This document shows positions 1 to 11,831 of a DNA stretch of 64,000 nt, piece after piece. This DNA comes from Streptomyces sp. NBC_00820 (GTDB lineage Bacteria > Actinomycetota > Actinomycetes > Streptomycetales > Streptomycetaceae), in the NCBI RefSeq assembly GCF_036347055.1, contig NZ_CP108882.1:4042501-4106500 (forward strand), given 5' to 3'. Position 1 is the stretch's first letter. Each line of letters opens with the position of its first letter. The notes under the pieces are model-generated. The model did not search any database and had not been told where the DNA came from. It saw nothing but the letters and a program-made list of their open reading frames with translations. Position numbers and translations under genes: made by a program.

Positions 1-343
1 ACGTGAGGATGGCGACCGGGCCAGGTTGGCGCAAGGCCGCTTCCGCGACGGTGGCGTCGATCGCGTACTTGTGTCCGTGCAGACCGGCACCCTTGAGCAG
101 TTGTGCCGCCGCCTTCGCCGCTGCCTCCGTGATCGGCTCCACCTTGACCCGGGAGAGCGACCAATGCAGTCGGGGCAGGTTCACCCTGGCGTGGCTCACC
201 TCCACGATGGTGTTGGCGCTGACGACAAGGTCCGCTCCCATGTCGTGGAACACCTGGAACATCGCCAGAACCTTCCGGTCCTGCGCCACCCAGGCCGACA
301 GCCCCTCACCGTCCAGGACGACGGTCTCGATGTGCTCGCTCAC
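1..343 (-). CDS. PIN-domain (VapC-like) toxin, 3' end beyond window
   Basis: The reading frame starts with GTG at 343 and runs off the left edge, giving 114 visible residues. It has PIN-domain features: an acidic residue in the first strand (VVLDGEGLSAWV), a second in IVEVSHAR and a third in AIDATVAEAAL. In this family these residues bind metal for RNA cleavage. The start codon overlaps the stop of the upstream antitoxin gene in the arrangement GTGA, so the two are translationally coupled like vapBC pairs. The RNA target cannot be inferred. The missing C-terminus holds at least one more expected active-site residue, so activity is not shown. Confidence 0.8.
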   Translation of the reverse strand, partial: MSEHIETVVLDGEGLSAWVAQDRKVLAMFQVFHDMGADLVVSANTIVEVSHARVNLPRLHWSLSRVKVEPITEAAAKAAAQLLKGAGLHGHKYAIDATVAEAALRQPGPVAILT

Positions 344-588
344 GCGGCGCTCGCGCCGCCGGCGGCCGGCGCCGTACCGAAGATCCGCGCCCGAGCCTCG
401 GCCAGCTCTTCCTCGCTGAAGGCCCCGTGCTCGTCTGTGTGGCTGCGCAGGTCGGCCCCCAGGAGCTGGTGCCGGATCTGCCTGGCGACCGCTTCGGCCA
501 CGTAGCCGGAGATGTTGTCCGTGATCTTCTTCAGCTCCGCCACCTGCTCGGTGGGGAGTGTCACCGTGATGCGTGTGGTGTCTGCCAT
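340..588 (-). CDS. VapB-like ribbon-helix-helix antitoxin
   Basis: This is an 82-residue protein beginning MADTTRITVTLP, a typical short beta-strand plus helix start for ribbon-helix-helix antitoxins. The N-terminal half should dimerise and bind the operator. The acidic, alanine-rich C-terminal half (HTDEHGAFSEEELAEARARIFG) should wrap the PIN toxin encoded immediately downstream. I prefer the ATG at 588; another in-frame ATG lies at 600, inside the palindrome described separately. No clear ribosome-binding site precedes either start, so a leaderless transcript is possible. The pair is presumably autorepressed, as is usual for the family. Confidence 0.75.
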   Translation of the reverse strand: MADTTRITVTLPTEQVAELKKITDNISGYVAEAVARQIRHQLLGADLRSHTDEHGAFSEEELAEARARIFGTAPAAGGASAA

Positions 589-596
589 AACCGCAA

Positions 597-612
597 GCAT
601 ACTGCGGTATGC
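597..612. promoter_or_regulatory. Probable operator of the toxin-antitoxin pair
   Basis: A perfect inverted repeat, GCATAC-TGCG-GTATGC, lies 8 bp upstream of the preferred antitoxin start. Position and symmetry fit an autoregulatory operator for a ribbon-helix-helix antitoxin. Binding is inferred, not shown. Confidence 0.5.
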
Positions 613-684
613 GCGCTACGTGCTGCCTGTTCCCGCCCTCGGGGGCGGGTTCCGGCAGCGGCAGGTCCGGAAGCCGGTGAGCTG

Positions 685-772
685 GGCTCATCCTCGCCGT
701 AGGCGTCGACGGTGGCCTCTTCGATCAACGCCTCTCAGCGCGGCTGGGTCCCAGCTGCTCATGGCCTCACCG
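685..772 (-). pseudogene. Remnant of a Streptomyces calcium-binding-like conserved gene
   Basis: Read on the minus strand, two frames give pieces that resemble the start of a conserved streptomycete protein: QLGPSRAER in one frame, then ALIEEATVDAYGEDE in the next. The junction looks like a small deletion that shifts the frame, and the reading stops being familiar soon after. No ribosome-binding site or full-length frame exists. I recall the motif from proteins annotated as calcium-binding, but this is memory rather than a search result. The remaining DNA from 601 to 945 shows no other gene. Confidence 0.35.
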
Positions 773-945
773 TAGCGCTGCACCGTACGGTTGAGGACCG
801 GTGTGCTCAGCAGCGGCGTATCCGTCGTGGCGCCGTCGCCGGCAGTCAGGCCAAGGCCCGTGATTGCCAGCGTGTGACATCGCCTGGTGGGGTTCGGTAG
901 TGAGCGGACCTGGGGAGGGTCCGGCAAGCGACAGGGCGGAAGAGA

Positions 946-3815
<2,870 letters not shown>

Positions 3816-3819
<4 letters not shown>

Positions 3820-5051
3820 GCCCCGCTGTCCCCGGCCCGCGCCGTGCGCCCGCCCGCGGCAAGCACGCCTTCGCCGCGACCTGGTGGGGCCAGGCATGGG
3901 TGACGGCCCTGGAGGACTCCACCCTGGACTCGGGGCGCCTGTCCCGCGGACGCACCTACGCCCGCCAGGGCATGGTCGGCGCCGTCACCATCGCCCCCGG
4001 CCAGGTCAAAGCCGCCGTCCAGGGCAGCAGGCCCCGCCCCTACCGCTCCGCCGTCCACCTGCCCGTCCTCACCGACCCTCAGTGGGACACCCTGCTCGAC
4101 ACGATCGCGGCCCGCGCCGGACATCTCGCGGCACTTCTCGACGACGAGATGCCCGCCGGACTCGTAGACGACGCCCGGCACGCAGGCGTCCCACTGCTCC
4201 CACTGCCCACCGAGCTCGATCCGGAGTGCTCCTGCCCCGACTGGGGATACCCCTGCAAGCACGCCGCCGCGCTCTGCTACGCCATCGCCGCCACCATCGA
4301 CACCGACCCATTCGTGCTCTTCACGCTGCGCGGCCGCGGTCGCGAGGAGGTCTTCGCCCAGCTACGCGCACGCCGTACGGCAGCACAGGAGACCGCTGCC
4401 CGACCGGCACCTGCCGGCACCCCGGCCGCCGCCGCGTACGCCCACTGGGCCGAAGAGCCCCCCGCACTGCCCGAACTCCCGGAACCCGCTGCCTACACCA
4501 CAGCATTGCCCGTCGCCCCGCCACCCGGCACCGGCCTGGCCGCCGCGGACCTGGAACGCCTCATGGCCGATGCCACCGCGCGCGCCGCCCGGCTCCTCGC
4601 GGGCGACACCGCCGACCTGCACCTGACCCAGCACCAGGACGCCGTCCGCATCGCCGCAAGCAACCCCGGACCTGAGTGGTTCCACCACCTGATCCAGAAC
4701 ACCGGCGCCAAACCCACTGCCTTCGCACGTCTCACCCGCGCCTGGCGCCACGGCGGTCCCGCGGGCATCACCGTCGCCGAACAGCCCTACGCCCCCGATC
4801 CGACGGTGATGAAGACCGCCCGCACCGCCGTGGACGCGGCCCTCGCCGAGATGACCGACTCCCCCACACACCTCAGAACCTGGCGCAACCGCCTCACCCT
4901 CACCCACCACGGCATCCAGCTGCGTCTGGGTCCTGACGCCCGCTGGTACCCCTATCTCCGGGACGACGACGGCGACTGGTGGCCCGCGGCACCAGCCGAC
5001 AGTGACCCGGTCACCGCGCTCACCGCGGCCTGGTCGCAGAACGGGGGGTAA
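3816..5051 (+). CDS. SWIM zinc-finger protein, partner of SNF2 ATPase
   Basis: A 411-residue protein starting with the ATG that overlaps the helicase stop by 4 bp. The diagnostic SWIM motif, C-x-C-x6-C-x-H, reads CSCPDWGYPCKH around residue 132, and the following helix HAAALCYAIA is also typical. SWIM fingers bind DNA or protein and were first recognised partly through their linkage with SWI2/SNF2 ATPases in bacteria. The N-terminus has a conserved-looking WWGQAWVTALE block. The rest is rich in Ala and Pro and unassigned. The role of the pair is unknown; DNA repair or remodelling is the natural guess. Confidence 0.85.
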
Positions 5052-5091
5052 GGAAGCGATTCCCCCGCTGACCAGGTGGCGGGTGGGGGTC

Positions 5092-5331
5092 ATGGTCTTT
5101 CTCGCCGAGGCGACCGGGGTGCAGATCCTGGCTAGGGCCGTCGGAGTCGGTATGTCGGCCGTGGGTGCACTTTGCCTGTTCTTGGCCCTCCTCCTGCCCA
5201 AAGCGATAGACGAGGAGCGGAGCGAGGGAAACCTTGAGGCGGCCTCCAGGATCAAGAGAAACGCGCTGATCATCCTGGGCCTCGGCGTCCTCCTGCTCGG
5301 CGGCGGCGCCGCCCTCTGTTTCGGCAGCTGA
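5092..5331 (+). CDS. Small two-helix membrane protein
   Basis: A 79-residue protein with two hydrophobic segments, ILARAVGVGMSAVGALCLFL and ALIILGLGVLLLGGGAALCF. They are separated by a charged stretch with many Glu, Lys and Arg residues. ATG at 5092 is preferred because GGTGGGGGT lies just upstream; earlier in-frame starts would overlap the preceding gene. Family and function are not recognised. It lies 40 bp after the SWIM gene and may be co-transcribed. Confidence 0.5.
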   Translation: MVFLAEATGVQILARAVGVGMSAVGALCLFLALLLPKAIDEERSEGNLEAASRIKRNALIILGLGVLLLGGGAALCFGS

Positions 5332-5400
5332 GGGTTGTTCCGGGACGACGGGGTCGTCATCGTCGCCGGAGAACTCGCAGACCACTACAGGCAGAGCCAA

Positions 5401-5426
5401 GGCCCCGGCCGGGGCACACCGGGGCC
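5401..5426. terminator. Convergent terminator hairpin
   Basis: GGCCCCGG (5401-5408) pairs with CCGGGGCC (5419-5426) across a 10-nt loop. It sits between the ends of a plus-strand and a minus-strand gene, so it could serve both. Confidence 0.45.
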
Positions 5427-5456
5427 GCGCCGAGGCCCAGCCGCCCGGGCCGGGAC

Positions 5457-7130
5457 TTACGGCGCCGAGTCCTTCACCTTGCCGGCGAGGGCGTACGCCT
5501 TGGTCGGGGAGGTGCTGGACGGCGGGTTGTCCGCGCTGGTGGGCTTGCCGTTGGCGTCCAGCCCTATGACGTTGTCGTAGGTGCTGACCTGCGTGCACTC
5601 CTTGGAGGTGCCGGTCTGCTGGTTGGAGCCCTGCAGGGCCGTCTGCGTGTCGACGGGCGCCGAGGTCGACTTGCCGCCGGGGAAGGTGTCGCCGGTCTTC
5701 CAGTCGGCGCCGATGAGCAGCACGATCTGGGAGCCGTCGCCCTGCCTGACCGCCCTGGACGGCAGCCCGAGCGCCTTGGCGACCGTCCGGGCCTGCGCCT
5801 GCTGCCCTGCCGGGTAGGTCAGTGAGGTGGCCGTGGCGGGGGTCCCGTTCCCGGAGTCGGTCCGCTCGCTGAATCCCTGGCCGGTCAGTACCTGGGCGAT
5901 CGCCTCCGCCCGGTGGCCCACCCCGGTGCCGTTCTCGACGTGAACGGCGACCGAGGCGGCGGGGACCGGGGCGGCGGCCGGCGAGGAGGAGCCCGGCTTG
6001 GCGGCGGTCTTGGTGAGCGACTGGTCGTCCGCGATGGCCTTGAACATCTCCTTGGCGCCCGGGCCGATCACCGTCTGGTCCTGGCCCGGCAGCTCGACGT
6101 CCTGGGTCTGCATGGTGGCCCAGGTGATCCGGCTGGCGGGCACCTTGTTGAGGTCGCGGGCCAGGCCGATGAGCTTGTCGGCGGAGTCGAGGCTGTTGTC
6201 GACGGTCAGCGCCTTGGTCGCGGCGTTGGCGATGCCCCACATCTTCTTCGGGCTGCTCAGCGTGCCCTTGCTCTTCATCTGGTTGAGGAGGGCGTTGAGG
6301 AAGTCGTGCTGGGCGCCGGTCCGGCCGCGGCTGTCGCTGGCGTCACCGAAGCCGTGCCGGGTCCGCACGAACTCCAGCGCGGCATCGCCCTGCAGCGTGT
6401 GGTTGCCCTGCTTCAGCTTCAGGTGGCTGTAGGGGTCGTAGATGTCCTTGGTGACGCAGACGGGCGTCCCGCCGACCGCGTTGGACATCGCCACCACGCC
6501 GACGAAGTCGATCACCATGAAGTGGTCGATCGGGATCTTGGTGAGCTGGTGCACCGCGACGACGCTGCAGCCGGGGCCGCCGTTCAGCGCCGAGTTGATC
6601 TGCGTCCGGGTCTGCGCCGGGATGCTCGGGTGACCCGAGTCGTGGCAGCCGGTCCAGCTGGTCCGCAGGTCGCGGGGGATGCTCATCACCGTGGCGTTGG
6701 ACCGGTCCGCGGATATGTGGACGACCATCTCCACGTCGGCCCGGACGCCGCCGCCCTTCCCGCAGTGGCCGCCGAGCTTGCAGTTCGCCGCCTTGTCGCG
6801 GTCGTCGGATCCGATGACCAGGATGTTGATCGGGCTGCGTCCGAACGCGTCGACCTTCTCGTGCCCGGCCCCGTCCTTGCCGTTGGCGGACAGGTCGTCG
6901 GACTTGATGTTGGCGTTCAGCTTCCAGTACGCGTACGCGGCGCTGCCGACGCCGAGCACCAGCGCGAACCCCAGCGACAGGCCAACGATCTTCAACCCGC
7001 GTCTTTTCGCGGGCTTCTTCCTGGCTTTGCGCGCGGCAGCCCTGCCGCCCTCCGGCTCCGCCGGGTCCGCCTCGTCGGACCTGGTCCGGCCGTTGGTACG
7101 CCTCCGCGATCCGCTGGGGGGCTGTGCCAT
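5457..7130 (-). CDS. LytR-CpsA-Psr (LCP) family cell-wall polymer ligase with LytR_C domain
   Basis: This 557-residue membrane-anchored protein should transfer lipid-linked glycopolymers to peptidoglycan outside the cell. A Lys/Arg-rich cytoplasmic tail (1-45) is followed by one membrane helix (about 46-69). The LCP domain (about 100-260) carries the conserved SIPRDL block near residue 153, and a RTRHGFGD block that contributes pyrophosphate-binding arginines in the family. A LytR_C domain begins near SVAVHVENGTG (about 395-480). The C-terminus is Ser/Thr/Pro-rich. Start MAQPPSGSRRR is in keeping with family tails. A second protein with only the LytR_C part is encoded at 21302-21943. Confidence 0.9.
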   Translation of the reverse strand: MAQPPSGSRRRTNGRTRSDEADPAEPEGGRAAARKARKKPAKRRGLKIVGLSLGFALVLGVGSAAYAYWKLNANIKSDDLSANGKDGAGHEKVDAFGRSPINILVIGSDDRDKAANCKLGGHCGKGGGVRADVEMVVHISADRSNATVMSIPRDLRTSWTGCHDSGHPSIPAQTRTQINSALNGGPGCSVVAVHQLTKIPIDHFMVIDFVGVVAMSNAVGGTPVCVTKDIYDPYSHLKLKQGNHTLQGDAALEFVRTRHGFGDASDSRGRTGAQHDFLNALLNQMKSKGTLSSPKKMWGIANAATKALTVDNSLDSADKLIGLARDLNKVPASRITWATMQTQDVELPGQDQTVIGPGAKEMFKAIADDQSLTKTAAKPGSSSPAAAPVPAASVAVHVENGTGVGHRAEAIAQVLTGQGFSERTDSGNGTPATATSLTYPAGQQAQARTVAKALGLPSRAVRQGDGSQIVLLIGADWKTGDTFPGGKSTSAPVDTQTALQGSNQQTGTSKECTQVSTYDNVIGLDANGKPTSADNPPSSTSPTKAYALAGKVKDSAP

Positions 7131-7327
7131 GAGAACTTCCTCGTACCTTCAGGGGTCGATGGCTCACAGAGCTGTTCCCGGGGAAGACCTCCGGAGAGGC
7201 CGTCAGGTTGCACTCACGTTCGTTTCCGACCGTTTCCTTACGGGGAAATACCGCGGCGGTCGGCCGAGTCGGAGGGCCGGCACCCGCCTCCCGTCCTCCC
7301 GGGTCGCCGGCCCGCGCCGTGAACGGC

Positions 7328-7362
7328 GAAGGTCCCGGCCGCTCTCGGCGACCGGGACCTTC
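7328..7362 (-). terminator. Strong terminator of the Ig/propeller gene
   Basis: An 11-bp perfect stem, GAAGGTCCCGG (7328-7338) with CCGGGACCTTC (7352-7362), and a 13-nt loop. It lies 39 bp past the stop of the minus-strand gene ending at 7401. Confidence 0.75.
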
Positions 7363-7400
7363 GTCCACTCCGGGTGTGTACGGGACTCCGTACCGCTCGG

Positions 7401-9635
7401 CTAGCTGGTGAAGAGGATGTACTTCCAGGCGCCGTACGTCGTCGAGTTCACGCTGTCCCCGGAACTTCCGTTGACGTACACGGAACGCACCCGGGCGCGG
7501 ATACCGGACTCACCGGCGTGGCCCAGGTTGACGATCGACTTGCCGTTGGTGCCGAGCGAGAAGTACTCGGAGTCCGACGAGTACCACTGGCCGTCGTAGT
7601 ACACCTGGAGGTCCAGGCGGTGGCTGCGGCCCTTGTAGTACGTCATCGTCGTCGTGTCGATGACGTCGGTGTTCTTGTGGAAGTAGTAGTACGTCGTGGA
7701 ACCGATCTTGCCGGTCCGGTAGTACTTCGACAGCGCCGACGACACCTTCACCCGCGCGTACCCGGTGGACTTCACCGTCTTCGGCGCGCTGCGGGCGTCG
7801 CCCTTGAACACGGCGGAGACCGCGGTGTCCCGGGTCATGCTCACGGACACCGACAGGTTGCCGCTGGAGTTGACCTTGCCGGACTTCAGCAGCTTGTTCG
7901 GCTTGTCGCCGCCGAAGGGGTCGGCCCAGATCTCGACCGTGCGGTTCTTGTACGTCGCCCCGAGGTGGGCCGTGAAGGTCACCGCCTTGCCGTAGTCGTA
8001 CAGCTTGCCGTTGTTGTTCAGCGTGAGCGACGGCGTGGTCCGGGAGACCGCGACCGTGTCCGAGGCCGAGACCGGGGCGTGCGTGGCGTCACCGGCGTAG
8101 GACACCGTGTACTTGACGCTGCCGCCGGCCGGAGGCGTGTCCTTGAAGGAGAAGGTGCCGTCGGCCTTCGGCGTGACGGACGCCAGCTGCTTGCCGGCGG
8201 GGCTGTCCAGGTCGGTCCGCGTGACGCGCAGGGAGACACCGCTCGGCAGCGACACCGTCGCCGACAGCTTGCCCGTCACGGTGAGCGCCTTGGCGCGCGC
8301 GGCCGTCGACGGGGCGTTCACCGTCAGGGTCGGGACGTTCATCGTCGGGTCGGTCAGCACCTTGAGGGTGTAACCGCTGCCCGTCTGCGCGAGCGCGAAG
8401 ATCCGCGAGGAGTCCGGGGCCCACGTCAGGGCGGCCGTGGTCGTACCGGCCGCTCCGACGGTGTAGGTACGGACCGGCTGACCGGCGTTGGGCCGGTAGA
8501 CGGCCACCTTGGCGCCGTTGACCTGGGCGACCAGTCCGGTCGCGGAGACGTCGGCCCGCTGTCCGGCGGGGTAGGTGCCGGCGGCGGTGAACTTCCCGCC
8601 CGCGTAGGCGTCCCGCTGCGCGCCGTTGACGAGCACCTGGGAGCCACCGGGCACGAGGTCGATGTCGCCGATGCCGTCGTTCAGCGAGTAGTCACCGAAG
8701 TACCAGGCGGTCAGGGCCGGTTCGGCACCGGACACGTCGACTACCGCCATCGAGTCCGTCGAGATGCCGGTCTCACCGATGGCCAGCGCGCCGGGCTGGG
8801 ACGGGTCCGTGTCGAGGATCCCCGGGTCCCAGATACCGGGCCACGGTCCCGGGAACTGGCCGAGCGTCACCACGCCCGCGGCCGTCGTACCCGTCGTACC
8901 CGTGATGCCCTTCGCAGCCGTCGCGCCGGCCAGGTGGGCCGCATCGGCCGTCGGGTCGGACGTCGGGTCCGCCGTCGGGTCGGCGGTCGGCTCAGACGTC
9001 GGGTCCGCCGTCGGGTCGGCGGTCGGCTCAGACGTCGGGTCGGCGGTCGGCTCGGTCGTCGGGTCCACCGTGGGATCCGCCGTGGGATCCGCCGTCGGAG
9101 CAGTCGTCGGGTCCGCCGTCGGCTCGGCCGGGGGCGTCGGGTCGGCCGGGGGCGTCGGGTCCGTCGGCTCGGCCGGGGGCGTCGGGTCGACCGAGCCCAG
9201 GTTGCCGTCCCACTGGTCGCCGTAGGTGAACCAGACCTTGCCGCCGGCGAAGGCCACGTAGCGCGGGCCCTCCGTGGTGGCGATGGCGTAGCGGGCCTTG
9301 ACGTCGAGCGTGGCCGCGTCGAGGGCCACGATCTCGTGGGTCCCCTCCGCCGCCGCGTACAGGGTGGAGCCGTCGTCGGACACCGCGAGACCCGAGACGC
9401 CCCTGATGCCGGTCACCGAGTCGACGAGGGCGCCGGTGTAGTCGGCGGCCACGATCTTCCCCGCCGTGCGGTCGCCGACGAAGACCCGGTGCAGGGCACC
9501 GTCCGCGACGATGCCGCCGGGTGTGGCGACCGACGCCGAGGCGGCCGAGGCGGACCCGGCCGAGGCGGCGCACAGCGCCGCGGAGCTGAAGAGGACCGCG
9601 AGCGACGTCGCGGTCGAGATGCTGCGCATACGCAC
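7401..9635 (-). CDS. Secreted Ig-like-repeat protein with interrupted beta-propeller
   Basis: A predicted secreted protein of 744 residues. GTG at 9635 is preferred: GGGGGG lies 8-9 nt upstream and the product opens with a signal peptide ending near AGSASAASA. Residues about 40-150 and 230-400 contain short repeats of the YncE/NHL propeller type (GGIVADGALHRVFVGD, VSGLAVSDDGSTLYAA). They are interrupted at about 145-225 by a Thr/Pro/Asp-rich stretch of PTADPT units. The C-terminal 350 residues look like Ig-like bacterial repeats (VSYAGDATHAPVSAS). An ATG at 9629 is an alternative start. Surface binding or adhesion is a guess; no enzyme motif is seen. Confidence 0.75.
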   Translation of the reverse strand: MRMRSISTATSLAVLFSSAALCAASAGSASAASASVATPGGIVADGALHRVFVGDRTAGKIVAADYTGALVDSVTGIRGVSGLAVSDDGSTLYAAAEGTHEIVALDAATLDVKARYAIATTEGPRYVAFAGGKVWFTYGDQWDGNLGSVDPTPPAEPTDPTPPADPTPPAEPTADPTTAPTADPTADPTVDPTTEPTADPTSEPTADPTADPTSEPTADPTADPTSDPTADAAHLAGATAAKGITGTTGTTAAGVVTLGQFPGPWPGIWDPGILDTDPSQPGALAIGETGISTDSMAVVDVSGAEPALTAWYFGDYSLNDGIGDIDLVPGGSQVLVNGAQRDAYAGGKFTAAGTYPAGQRADVSATGLVAQVNGAKVAVYRPNAGQPVRTYTVGAAGTTTAALTWAPDSSRIFALAQTGSGYTLKVLTDPTMNVPTLTVNAPSTAARAKALTVTGKLSATVSLPSGVSLRVTRTDLDSPAGKQLASVTPKADGTFSFKDTPPAGGSVKYTVSYAGDATHAPVSASDTVAVSRTTPSLTLNNNGKLYDYGKAVTFTAHLGATYKNRTVEIWADPFGGDKPNKLLKSGKVNSSGNLSVSVSMTRDTAVSAVFKGDARSAPKTVKSTGYARVKVSSALSKYYRTGKIGSTTYYYFHKNTDVIDTTTMTYYKGRSHRLDLQVYYDGQWYSSDSEYFSLGTNGKSIVNLGHAGESGIRARVRSVYVNGSSGDSVNSTTYGAWKYILFTS
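8940..9190 (-). repeat. Short tandem repeats coding for PTADPT/PTSEPT units
   Basis: Units of 12-24 nt such as GTCGGGTCGGCGGTCGGCTC recur about ten times, keeping the frame. They encode a Thr/Pro/Asp/Glu linker inside the propeller region. The copy number is likely to vary among strains. Confidence 0.8.
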
Positions 9636-10064
9636 AGTGATTTTCCCCCCACAAGGAAACCAGGTGATCAACCGTGTATCGAGAGCGCCGCGCGACATCC
9701 GGACACCTCGCCTACGGACGGCGGCGGTGTGGGGCGCGGCTGCAGTGGGTGAAGCGTAGGGCATGACTGTGACAGCCGCTAAGCGTTATTCCCGGGTGGC
9801 CTCCCTCACGGACCGCCCGGCGTCCTCCTTCCGGCGCGCCACCGGCCCGGATGGACACACCCGGCGGCGCGGCGGAGCATGGATGACAGGGGCAGCACAC
9901 CGGTCACGTACGACCGTTGTGGACGCCGTGCGGCAGTGAACCCGCGCTGGACCCCGAGCCCGGGACAGCGCGCTCGCGTGCGTCCCGGCGCGCGCCTCGG
10001 CACGTCTCACCGTCGCCGCCCGCCGCCGCGCCCGGCATGCCCTTCCCGCCCGGGAGGAAGAACG

Positions 10065-10589
10065 ATGACCCGCACCCGTCGCCTCGCGATGTTCACCCCG
10101 CTGTTCGTGTCCGCACTGGCCCTCGGTCCGACGGTCGCCGCGCACGGAGCACAGCAGGGGCCTGCCGCCGCCCCCGCCAAACCCAGGTGTGTCCTCACCC
10201 AGGACACCGCCAACTCCAAGCCCGACGACCCCAAGTTCACGCTCTCCGCCTCCGGATTCGAGTCCGGCACCGTGTCCTTCTCCGGCGGCAACGGGGGCGG
10301 CGCGACGAAGACGGCCAACGGATCCTTCTCCGTCAGCAACCTCGGGCCCGGCCGCTACACCGCCTCGAGCGACGAGGACGGCACGGTCAACTGCGGCCGC
10401 ACACCGGGGCAGAAGAACGAGAAGAAGGACGCCCGGGCCCAGTACCGGAAGGGCTTCTCGGACGGGTTCTCGGCGATCAGGGCGAACTGCGGCGCGAAGC
10501 CGCCGAAGAACGCCAACAAGGCGGACCCGAACTACGAGCGCGGCTTCAAGGACGGGGCGAAACTGGCCGCCAATCGGTTCTGCGACTGA
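10065..10589 (+). CDS. Small secreted protein, function unknown
   Basis: A 174-residue protein starting MTRTRRLAMFTPLFVSALALG, an obvious signal peptide with cleavage near AAHGAQ. GGGAGGAAG stands 4 nt before the ATG at 10065, which sets the start; the frame is open further upstream but lacks features. The mature part has a short beta-rich section (SGFESGTVSFSGGNGG) and a C-terminal part with a repeated motif, YRKGFSDGFSAI and YERGFKDGAKLA, and paired Cys residues. The repeated GF-x-DG motif resembles short helical repeats seen in other secreted actinobacterial proteins. No enzyme motif was found. Confidence 0.7.
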   Translation: MTRTRRLAMFTPLFVSALALGPTVAAHGAQQGPAAAPAKPRCVLTQDTANSKPDDPKFTLSASGFESGTVSFSGGNGGGATKTANGSFSVSNLGPGRYTASSDEDGTVNCGRTPGQKNEKKDARAQYRKGFSDGFSAIRANCGAKPPKNANKADPNYERGFKDGAKLAANRFCD

Positions 10590-10755
10590 GTCCCGCTGCC
10601 GGCCGCCCCAGGCATGCCGAGGCCGGCCGGCCGAGACGTACGCCCCAGGCCGAGACCTACGACCACGGATCCGTCGCCCGTCCCAGCGGGCGCCCGGTGG
10701 GCTCCTACCGGGTCCCGCCCGGCTCCCAGCGGCTCCCGGCGGGACGGGCGGACGG

Positions 10756-11718
10756 TCAGGGCGTCGGGTGCGGGTGGCCCAGGTAGGGGAAGTCGGGGAG
10801 CAGGTCGGTGTGCGGGGCGATGTGGTCGTCCGTGATCCTGCCCCCGGAGACCATGGCGAGCCGGGCCGAGGTGACGTCGTCGGCGAGCGTGCGGCCGTTG
10901 GGGTAGGCCGCCGGCCGGGAGCGGTCGTAGCGCAGCACGTCGGGCAGCACGGTGCGCAGGGTCTTCTCGGCGTCCTCGGCGCTGTAGCCGCCGGTGTGGG
11001 CGAGTACGGCGCTCCACGGCTCCAGGTAGGTGTCCCAGTCGTCGGCGGGCTCACCGGTGTTGTAGGTCTCCTTGGCCTCGTCGGATTCGTTGAAGTACGC
11101 GGTCAGGGACGGGTGGGCGCCTCGGTCCACGGAGACGAGTTCGCCGTCCTGGTCCACGCTGACCCGCGCCCAGACGCCGATCGGGCCGTCGCCCAGCTCG
11201 CTGTCGGGGACCTCCACGACGATGCCGAAGACGTTCTTGTCGATCCCGAAGTCCTTGCCGGTCCACTGGAAGTTGTCGACGATCCCGTCCAGGTCCGCGA
11301 AGAAGGGGTCACTGCGCAGGCCCGCGGAGAACCGGAGGTCACCGGCGGTCACGATGTTCGGCTCGGCCCCGAAGGCGACCTCCGCGCCGGAGACGACCAC
11401 TTCGCCGCCGGCCGCCCGGTCCTTGGCCTCGGCACCGGTCGCCCGGTGGACGGTGACCGTCTGGCGGCCGTCGGCAGGGGCGGAGAAGACGAAGCTGTAG
11501 GCCAGGTCGGCGACGTCGTCCCCGTCGGTGTCCACGTCGATCCGGTACACGGCGTCCGGGTGGAACGCCTCGCCCTGGGCCGGCGCGAACGGATTCACGT
11601 TCATGATCAGGACGGTGCGTCCGTTCTCGGCGGCGGGAAAGGCGAAGACGTCGGTCAGGTCCAGGCGGGCGTCGTCCTTGGGGGAACGCAGGTGAGGTCC
11701 GCTGAGGTGGTGGGACAT
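10756..11718 (-). CDS. DUF4331 family protein
   Basis: A 320-residue protein beginning MSHHLSGPHLRSPKDDARLDLTDVFAF, the characteristic opening of DUF4331 proteins. Later blocks such as YRIDVDTDGDDVADLAYSF, GLRSDPFFADLDG and LPDVLRYD also fit. The function of the family is unknown. This form has no signal peptide, so it is probably cytoplasmic. It stands alone between a secreted-protein gene and a poly-gamma-glutamate hydrolase-like gene on the same strand, 113 bp away. Confidence 0.85.
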   Translation of the reverse strand: MSHHLSGPHLRSPKDDARLDLTDVFAFPAAENGRTVLIMNVNPFAPAQGEAFHPDAVYRIDVDTDGDDVADLAYSFVFSAPADGRQTVTVHRATGAEAKDRAAGGEVVVSGAEVAFGAEPNIVTAGDLRFSAGLRSDPFFADLDGIVDNFQWTGKDFGIDKNVFGIVVEVPDSELGDGPIGVWARVSVDQDGELVSVDRGAHPSLTAYFNESDEAKETYNTGEPADDWDTYLEPWSAVLAHTGGYSAEDAEKTLRTVLPDVLRYDRSRPAAYPNGRTLADDVTSARLAMVSGGRITDDHIAPHTDLLPDFPYLGHPHPTP

Positions 11719-11831
11719 GGTGGCCTCTCGCTGATGTGCCGGCCCCCCTCACACCGCAAACGCGGTTCCAGAGAACCACAGCGTGCCGCCGGGTGCCCGG
11801 TGGCCGACTCCGGACGGCGGTCCCGGGCGGA

